Assembly (NCBI GenBank): GCA_025330725.1
Contig: JAIWND010000002.1
Span: forward strand, 1,792,501 to 1,856,500
Length of the DNA stretch: 64,000 bases
Reading direction: 5' to 3'
Source of the DNA: Chlamydoabsidia padenii
Lineage: Eukaryota; Mucoromycota; Mucoromycetes; Mucorales; Cunninghamellaceae
Below are positions 57,622 through 64,000 of the stretch, piece after piece. How positions within the stretch are numbered: position 1 is the stretch's first letter; the number at the start of each line of letters is the position of its first letter. The notes under the pieces are model-generated. The model had not been told where the DNA came from. It saw nothing but the letters and a program-made list of their open reading frames with translations, and ran no database searches. The translations under genes were made by a program, and so were the position numbers.

Positions 57622-59468
57622 TTATTTTTTAGACTTGAGGGCCTTCTTCTTTTCCTCCAACTTGATAGCTTGATCAGACTTCTTCTTGTTGCTTTCAAGC
57701 ATACGGTTGTAGAGTTTGCGTTGCTTGTTGGACATCATTACAGTAGCCATTTCCTTTTGTTCGTCCTTTTCAATATCTTCGGCAGTACGTTTCTTGTTGG
57801 ACTTTTTCTTGGTGACATCCTTCTTCTTGTTGTTGTTGTCGTCATCATCACCATTCTTGAATTCGGAGAAGGACACACCAGCAGCTTCGGCCTTGAGTTC
57901 CTTTTCATAATCATCCACCGAGTCGACTTGTTCTTCCACATCCGATTGAGCTTCTTCATCATCCGATTCTTCCAGACCAGTAGAGGGCACATAATCACCT
58001 TCCTTGGCTTCGACAAAGGGACTGTGATGAGGAGGTAAGAGTTGACCAGGTTCATAGAGAGATGCCTTGATTAGTTTACGAGAGTTGACACAATCAGCGA
58101 TCCATTGAGGTTGGACATAGGAGCGAGAGAGCACACGATTGTTGACCTTGGGTCGATCACATACTTGAATAGTGATACGTTCGTCGGATTCAGGGAAAGG
58201 AGGTACACCACCCACCGAAGCATCCCAACTGACTTGACCACCACAGGCGCGGATCATGAATTCCAGAGCATATCGAGGTGTTTCCCGAGACAAAAAGAAG
58301 GTGTGGTTTTTGAATAATTGTTGTAAGGATTGTACTTGGTTTGATGCATCTTGAATTTGTTGTAAAGTGACGGTAGCACCTTGTTCGTCACCAGTGTTGG
58401 CAGCAGGATCGGTTGATTTGAATTCGTCCAAGGCAGTGGTTTCATCATCGTCTTCACCGATATCTACCTTCTTGTTGTTGATTGTAGGTTGATCCAATTT
58501 AAAAGAGTCCTTGTCCAAGGCAGGTGGGTAAGACAGGTTGAGTTCGTTATATAGTCGATAGTTCACGAATCCCATTAATGTAATATAAAAGTCCAAGAAG
58601 GTTGTCATGACACGGAAATCAACATCAGTAGGAATCTATTAATGTCATATTAGTTGCCTGTTCTTTTTTTTTTCTATTTCTCTTTTATTACATACGTCTG
58701 TTGAGAATTGATAAGGGACAATCCAAGTGATAGTTTGACCCTTGATTTCAGCTTGATAGTAGATCCCTTTGATGGAGAAGAAGACCTTTCGAAGACATTT
58801 GGCGTTCATCACATAGTTTTGGAATTCGGCAATAAGAGTTTGACATGACTTGACAGTTTTGGCCTTGATACGAGAATCCACAGGCATTTTGGAGAATAAG
58901 TACAACATGGAGATAGCATCATCCATATCCCGCAAAGCATCAACAAAAGTAGGGTATCTAAATAGAATCGGTCATGTCAGTAACTACATTCATATATCCC
59001 ATTCTTCCCATCCTCATCCCCCCTTCCACTTACCTTTCCTTGACAATATGATCCAAAGTATAGTTAGGTCGATTGTTTTCGTTGAGTGATTTAGCAGAGG
59101 AGATTTGACCTTTGTGGAGCACCTTGTTCAACTTTTTAGCAAAGGCCTTGTAAGCACGGAATTTGACTAACAATGGTTCGTGCAAGAGGTATTGAATATC
59201 TTTGGTGTAATAAAAGGTGACGGGTGCAGTTGATCCTTTGTTGGCCTTCTTCTTGTTGCGAGGTTCACGAGGATAGATTCCTTTGAGAATACAGATACGT
59301 CTATAGAGTAACAAGTAGTAGTAGTTAGATCTATTGTCCTTTTTCTTTTCCATTGATCTATTCTTACCTAAAGTCAGCAAGAGAGATTTGAAGTTTCTTC
59401 AAGGCTTGTTGTCTTGTGATAAAGTTGGACGCCGCCCCTCTGACACCTTTCTTTTGAATACGACCCAT
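57622..59468 (-). CDS. NOP7: Pescadillo homolog Nop7 (PES1), 60S ribosome biogenesis
   Basis: Nucleolar protein of the Nop7-Erb1-Ytm1 (PeBoW) complex, needed for 27S pre-rRNA processing. Exons (minus): 59468-59368, 59300-59034, 58957-58696, 58635-57622; 547 residues in frame. The N-terminus [20 protein letters not shown] is the family signature, then [41 protein letters not shown] and [19 protein letters not shown] domain covers [20 protein letters not shown] to [19 protein letters not shown]. The tail is acidic then Lys-rich ([20 protein letters not shown]). It is divergent from uS8, whose start is 380 bp away. Confidence 0.97.
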
Positions 59469-59848
59469 TTTAGCAAGTAGAGGTTAAAGTAAAGAAGAGA
59501 AGAAGAATAGAGATTTCCTTTTTTTTTTTTTTTTTTTTTTTTGGGTCTTCACTTTGTGGAAATTTCAAAACCCGCAAGTGGCTTTTATTTTTTTGCCATA
59601 CATCTTTGCTTTGTTGGTCAAATTTGTATTCACCACTCTCTTTTTCACTTTTAATCCACACCCTCCAGGTAAGTACCGTATAAAATCATTCATTCTATCT
59701 GTGTTATGGTATCCTTCTGCAAAGCCTATTTTGGCCACTTGCTAAAGGTCTGAACAGCTACTTTTATGAATCCACTTTACCTGGACACTCATAAGAAGTA
59801 GAACTGCTTCCATTAACCCACCCACTCTTCTTCTTGTAGTAACTCAAC
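59469..59848. promoter_or_regulatory. Shared NOP7/uS8 promoter and the uS8 5'UTR intron
   Basis: The 380 bp contain the promoters of both genes in about 200 bp: a T run (59519-59542), a reverse variant of the recurrent word (TTTCAAAACCCGC, 59563-59575, about 100 bp from the NOP7 start) and a uS8 leader. The leader is spliced: donor CCAG|GTAAGT at 59669 and acceptor CTTGTAG ending 59839, a 171-nt 5'UTR intron. I looked for C/D snoRNA boxes in it and found no convincing pair. Confidence 0.65.
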
Positions 59849-60238
59849 ATGCGTGTCTCTGTCTTGAACGATTGCTTGAACAATATTAACAATGCCGAAC
59901 GTCGTGGTAAACGTCAAGTCCTGGTCCGTCCTTCCTCCAAGGTAATTGTCAAATTCTTGTCTGTGATGCAAAAACATGGTTATATTGGTGAATTTGAAGA
60001 AATTGATGATCATCGATCGGGTAAGATTATCATCCAATTGGTGGGTCGCTTGAACAAATGTGGTGTGATCTCTCCTCGTTTCAACATTCGGGTGGCCGAA
60101 TTGGAAAAATGGACTCAAAACCTGCTACCTTCTCGCCAATTTGGTCATCTGGTGTTGACAACTTCTGCTGGTATTATGGATCATGAAGAAGCTCGCCGTA
60201 AACATGCTGGTGGTAAAATTCTTGGCTTTTTTTACTAG
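59849..60238 (+). CDS. RPS22: 40S ribosomal protein uS8 (S15a/Rps22)
   Basis: Small-subunit ribosomal protein contacting 18S rRNA helix 21. A single coding exon of 129 residues, the family length (130 in yeast), from [20 protein letters not shown] through [20 protein letters not shown] and [17 protein letters not shown] to GGKILGFFY. Codon use is biased towards C-ending and favoured codons, as expected for a highly expressed gene. The coding part is uninterrupted, but a 171-nt intron sits in the 5'UTR, ending 10 bases before the ATG. AATAAA near 60299. Secure. Confidence 0.98.
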   Translation: MRVSVLNDCLNNINNAERRGKRQVLVRPSSKVIVKFLSVMQKHGYIGEFEEIDDHRSGKIIIQLVGRLNKCGVISPRFNIRVAELEKWTQNLLPSRQFGHLVLTTSAGIMDHEEARRKHAGGKILGFFY

Positions 60239-61268
60239 TTTATACTTGGTTTTAGTTATATTGTTTATCCCCCCCCCTTAGTTTAGTTTACTGTACATAA
60301 TAAATCTATCACAACTTTTTTACATATACACATTTCATTGGGACCAATCATGTTATTTAAAATAATTGGTATGGCTTACATGACATTTACTTTTTACATC
60401 TACCATGTGGTTGACTATGTTGATAGTATAATATGGATGAAGATGTTCGTCTAATCTGTAAGTGGAGGATCAGTGTCACACACGATCTTCAGATTAAAAC
60501 GCCGATAGTAAATTCATGGTAGATTCATGCAAGAGTGGAAAAAGGATGATGGTACCAAGAAAATAGTATCTCATTCAATTTGATTGCTCTTTATGTGTTT
60601 ACCTTAATTCCCCACCACTTGATTATCATCGGGAAAAAGATATAATCCCTTTTCATATCCTGAAACACATTTGAGTGAAGTTGGTCATTTTCAAACACCG
60701 ACTTTTTAGAAGGTCTTCAGGGCCCAAGTTTCTGTAAACTATTCATCATGATCATATAAAGTATCTTCAAACAACATCAACAGTAAATGAAATAACGGTT
60801 TGACTGATAAACTTGGCTGACACTTTGGAAAGATAATCATCGACCCTCTCCTTCTCCTCCTGGTGATTTCAGATTCCGACAAACAGGGGACTTTGTATGG
60901 TAAAGTACTCTGGTTGATGGAGCATGTCTTTATACCTGATGGTTTTTCATTTTTCCAGAATCAGGTAACAAGTGGATTACTTGTCATTATCGGTGGTTGC
61001 TCAAAAGGGGTAAGAAAGGAGACGGCGCAGAAGATTTGCGCTCTTTTTTTTTTTCCAAGTATCGGGCTTTTCTCTTTTTTTTTTTTTTTTTTGGGCAAAA
61101 TCTCTTTTTTTTCTTCTTTTTCACTTTTACCATTTACTTTTGTTAACATTCTTCTTCCTGCCTTACGTCTGCTACCCATTATACGTTTTAAAAGGAACAG
61201 CAACTTTTATATCAACACCATAACAACAAGTCGTCATCCCCTCGCCTGTCACTTTTTATCTTGAACAA
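60239..61268. other. Intergenic region with kinesin promoter
   Basis: 1 kb without a supported gene. A C run at 60270-60278, a reverse variant of the recurrent word (TTTTCAAACACCGAC, about 60688-60702), T runs (61043-61054, 61075-61092) and a leader rich in C/T. The frame at 60863-61264 is low-complexity and lacks support. Confidence 0.45.
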
Positions 61269-64000
61269 ATGTCCCATACTGAAATACCTGTCTCACCTCC
61301 TTCTACGCCATTACTCTACTCATCCAATTCCTTGACACCTTCACCATCATCTTCATATGCTTCACTTACTTCATATACTTGCACAATGAATCCTCGACCA
61401 CGACCTTCCAAATCGACATCAAGTACAGGGGAAAATATTCAAGTCATGGTTCGGTGCCGGCCCTCTTCTGATATGGAAACGAAGGCTGATGAACCCGTTT
61501 GTTGGATGGTGCTACCTGAAGAAGGTCTTATCAAGCTCAATGAACCCACTGGTCCTGCTTTTGAATACGGTAAGCAAAAAGAAGAAGAATAAAAGGATGG
61601 TCTGTTTATGAACATATGCAAAACATGTATTACTGTTGAACTAACTAACCCTGATTACCCCCCCTTTTTTTTTTTTCTTAACTCTTTTAGACAAAGTCTT
61701 CAAAGGGATCAATAATACTGAAATCTATCAAGCTGGTATACAAAATTTGGTCAGGTAAGACTAGTAAATGATCACCTTTTAATAATATTGGCATACACAT
61801 AATGGGATATCAACATGACTTACAATGTACTTTACATAATAGATCTTCTATGGAAGGATACAATGGTAAATATGGATCACTTTTACTGTATATTGCTAAT
61901 CATATAAAAAACAAACACTTTTATTTATATAGGAACTGTATTTGCATATGGGCAAACTGCTAGTGGGAAGACCTACGTAAGTATCAAATACCACAATCAT
62001 ATATGACGATCATACTTAACTTTTTATATAATGTATATTACTAGACAATGGTAAGATAGGGATATCATAATACAGTATTGGAACCATAACTTGACTTTTT
62101 ATTCTATACCCTGTAAAATATTTAGACTGGTAAGCTCAACTAAAAGAGACAATGATCAATCATGTGCTAATTGTCGTTCTCTTACCATGTTTTATGCATA
62201 GGAACCAAACAAGAACCCGGGGTGATACCAAAGGCGATACAGGACGTATTTGCTTACATTGAAGAAGAGGTAAATGGAATAATCCCAATGTCGATTACTC
62301 AATGAAACTAATGGTGATTGGTTATTATAGGCACTCGATCGGGAATACCTGTTACAGATGTCATACATGGAAATATATAATGAAAAGATTAATGACCTAC
62401 TCGATTCCAAGCAACACTCTTCTGGTCTCAAAATTCGGACAGCAAATGAAAAGGTAAAAAGGTGATCATTGTTTAAGAAAAAGGGAGGAAGGATGGACTA
62501 TTCATCTAACTGTTTTATATTGATAGGATTACGTGGAAAACCTAACTACCGTCAATGTATCCACTCCTAAAGAAGTCCTCAACTATATCAAAATGGGTGA
62601 TGGTAAGAAGAAAAAGAAAAAGAAACGGGATGTTTATGTTTGCCTTTTTTTTTTTTTTTTTTTTTTTTTTACTTAGCACGAAGACATACAAGCGAAACAG
62701 ATTACAATGGAAAAAGTAGTCGATCCCATACAATCTTCCAATTGGCAAGTTGCTCACATATGCATAATAGTGGGATTTTAATCACTTTTGTCTTTTAAAC
62801 CAAATAGATTATCGAAAGCAAGTCTAGATCGTCACCCATAGATCCTGTACAAACATCTCGATTAGTAAGTACAAATCCAGGATACTGTAAAAATAATCTG
62901 ACTGATATCTTTTGATTCCATAGAACTTGATTGACTTGGCGGGGTCTGAAAAGGTGGCATCGAACAGTGACAGGCGGCAAGAAAGCTCATTCATAAACAA
63001 GAGGTAATAGTTGATGGATATGGATTAATGAAAATACTCACTATATCTATTCATTTAGCTTACTAACTTTGGGCAAGGTCATCATCCAATTGAATGACAG
63101 GTAAGTGGGATAAAACAAGAACGAAGACACAATTCTTAATTATAATTATTATTGGCTTATCCTTTAGATCCAAGCACATACCCTATCGTGACTCAAAACT
63201 GACAAGGATTTTAAGTACCTCACTCTCTGGAAACGACCGTGTAGCTGTTATCTGTACTATCAACCCTACCTGGAAATCAAAGGATGAATCCACAAACACC
63301 CTTCGTTTTGCACAAAGTGTCAAGAAGGTTCGTATCAACCCCAAGATTACCATGGTAAGTGTAAAAAAGAAAAAAAAATGTTATCAATCACTATCCTGAC
63401 CTTAATCCTCATAGGTGACTCCAAATTCATGCTTGCAGAACTACAAGGAACAAATTGCGGCGATTGAAATCCAGATGCAAAAGAAAACGGAGGTAAAAAA
63501 AAAAAAAAAAAAGATCACCTCCCTCACTTTCTCACACGACACCTTTTTTTTTTTTTTTTTTTAATCTTCCCCCAAACAATCGCTGCACTGACGACTTATG
63601 ACTAACGACACTGATAACATCTCGTTTTCTTCTTTGGACATACAGCAAGAAGCCGGAATCAAAGAAAGGCAAGTCCTTTTATAACACAATGATGAAACTA
63701 ATTCTCGTACCTATATAACCATTATGACTTATCATATATAGACTCTCTCAACTACTGGGTCTCATTCTAACCTACTCGAATACGTTTGCGACAGAGGTAT
63801 GTAAAAAAAAAAAAAAAAAAAAAAAAAGAAGAAGAAAAAGATAATAGTATTGCCTCCATTAACATTAAAAATAATAACACCTTTAATTGCTTAGACAACA
63901 CAACTTGATGGTGGTAGCGGTGGTGGTAGAATGATGGATAGTACTATTGACGACATAATCAAGGAATGCGAAGATAACCTGTCAGCCACTATCCAGAAGT
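61269..64000 (+). CDS. Kinesin motor protein (kinesin-7/CENP-E/Kip2-like), 3' end cut by window
   Basis: Microtubule motor. Eighteen exons in view: 61269-61569, 61691-61754, 61843-61865, 61933-61976, 62045-62050, 62126-62129, 62202-62269, 62331-62453, 62527-62602, 62677-62744, 62808-62864, 62924-63003, 63059-63100, 63168-63354, 63415-63492, 63646-63668, 63742-63796 and 63895 onward. Joined, they give a Ser/Thr/Pro-rich N-terminal extension, VMVRCRPSSD, the P-loop GTVFAYGQTASGKTYTMTG, switch I SSRSHTIFQL, switch II NLIDLAGSEK and HIPYRDSKLTRILSTSLSGN, then a neck and coiled coil. The P-loop is spread over exons of 44, 6, 4 and 68 nt. Two introns use GCAAGT donors (62745 and 63669). The subfamily is tentative; the motor is certain. 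Confidence 0.92.
62045..62050 (+). other. 6-nt microexon in the kinesin P-loop
   Basis: ACAATG (Thr-Met) between ATTACTAG and GTAAGA. Supplies TM of GKTYTMTG. The preceding intron is 68 nt. Confidence 0.9.
62126..62129 (+). other. 4-nt microexon in the kinesin P-loop
   Basis: ACTG between ATATTTAG and GTAAGC, directly following the 6-nt exon after a 75-nt intron and before a 72-nt intron. Supplies Thr and the first base of Gly in TMTGTKQEPG. Confidence 0.88.
62745..62807 (+). other. GC-AG intron in the kinesin gene
   Basis: Donor CAATTG|GCAAGT, acceptor CAAATAG. Joins SRSHTIFQL to IIESKS, the order seen in kinesins; no GT donor fits. Confidence 0.88.
63669..63741 (+). other. Second GC-AG intron in the kinesin gene
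   Basis: Donor GAAAG|GCAAGT, acceptor ATATAG. Joins QEAGIKER to LSQLLGLILTYSNTFATE; a GT five bases on shifts the frame and destroys this conserved-looking stretch. Confidence 0.75.

Noticed and set aside
60863..61264. 133-codon frame before the kinesin
   Set aside because: Low-complexity Phe/Ser/Leu-rich translation of T runs in the promoter and leader.

Overview
This is nuclear DNA of a fungus, and the gene set and gene style fit an early-diverging, Mucoromycota-like lineage. It is AT-rich and gene-dense. I can resolve about 26 protein-coding genes, most of them cut by short introns (roughly 55-100 nt) with GTAAGT-type donors, TACTAAC-like branch points and TAG acceptors. I modelled about 125 introns by joining exons so that the reading frame and known protein families stay intact. 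The genus is not certain. I see no transposon, CRISPR array, tRNA or rRNA gene.

Layout, left to right: a multi-KH RNA-binding protein running off the left edge (-); farnesylated Hsp40/Ydj1 (+); a head-to-head pair of 26S proteasome lid genes RPN6 (-) and RPN7 (+); an SPX phosphate transporter (+); a 2.3 kb gene-poor gap; a Ser/Gln-rich orphan (+); SUMO (+); an MTH1-type Nudix hydrolase (+); an SSK1-type response regulator with a degenerate histidine-kinase-like N-terminus (+); a HELLS/DDM1/Irc5 remodeler (-); RIO2 (+); a poly(A)-binding protein (+); an orphan (-); a DysF-domain protein (-); an acidic/lysine-rich orphan (+); an orphan with a 14-nt exon (-); a 6-phosphofructo-2-kinase with a dead phosphatase site (-); a large KH-like protein (+); a TMEM70-like mitochondrial protein (-); a SPAK/OSR1-like kinase (+); a PPZ-type phosphatase (+); a secreted I9 protease-inhibitor-like protein (+); a vacuolar Ca2+/H+ exchanger (+); NOP7/pescadillo (-) head-to-head with ribosomal protein uS8 (+); and a kinesin running off the right edge (+).

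Most genes are housekeeping. Two divergent pairs each join genes of one machine (RPN6/RPN7, NOP7/RPS22) around a short shared promoter. RIO2, NOP7 and uS8 serve ribosome production. SSK1, the OSR1-like kinase, PPZ and the Ca2+/H+ exchanger are of families linked to stress and ion homeostasis.

Three things stand out. (1) Exon structure: the exchanger needs two successive ONE-nucleotide exons (56385 and 56485) to rebuild its conserved GNAAEH motif, each between introns with their own GTAAGT donor and TACTAAC branch site. The kinesin needs successive 6-nt and 4-nt exons in its P-loop, and 14-, 15-, 21- and 23-nt exons occur elsewhere. (2) Five introns must use a GC donor, always GCAAGT. (3) An unexplained 12-base word, GCGGGATTTGAA, occurs nine times exactly plus about 18 variants, never in a coding exon that I found, and often 75-310 bp from a start codon.
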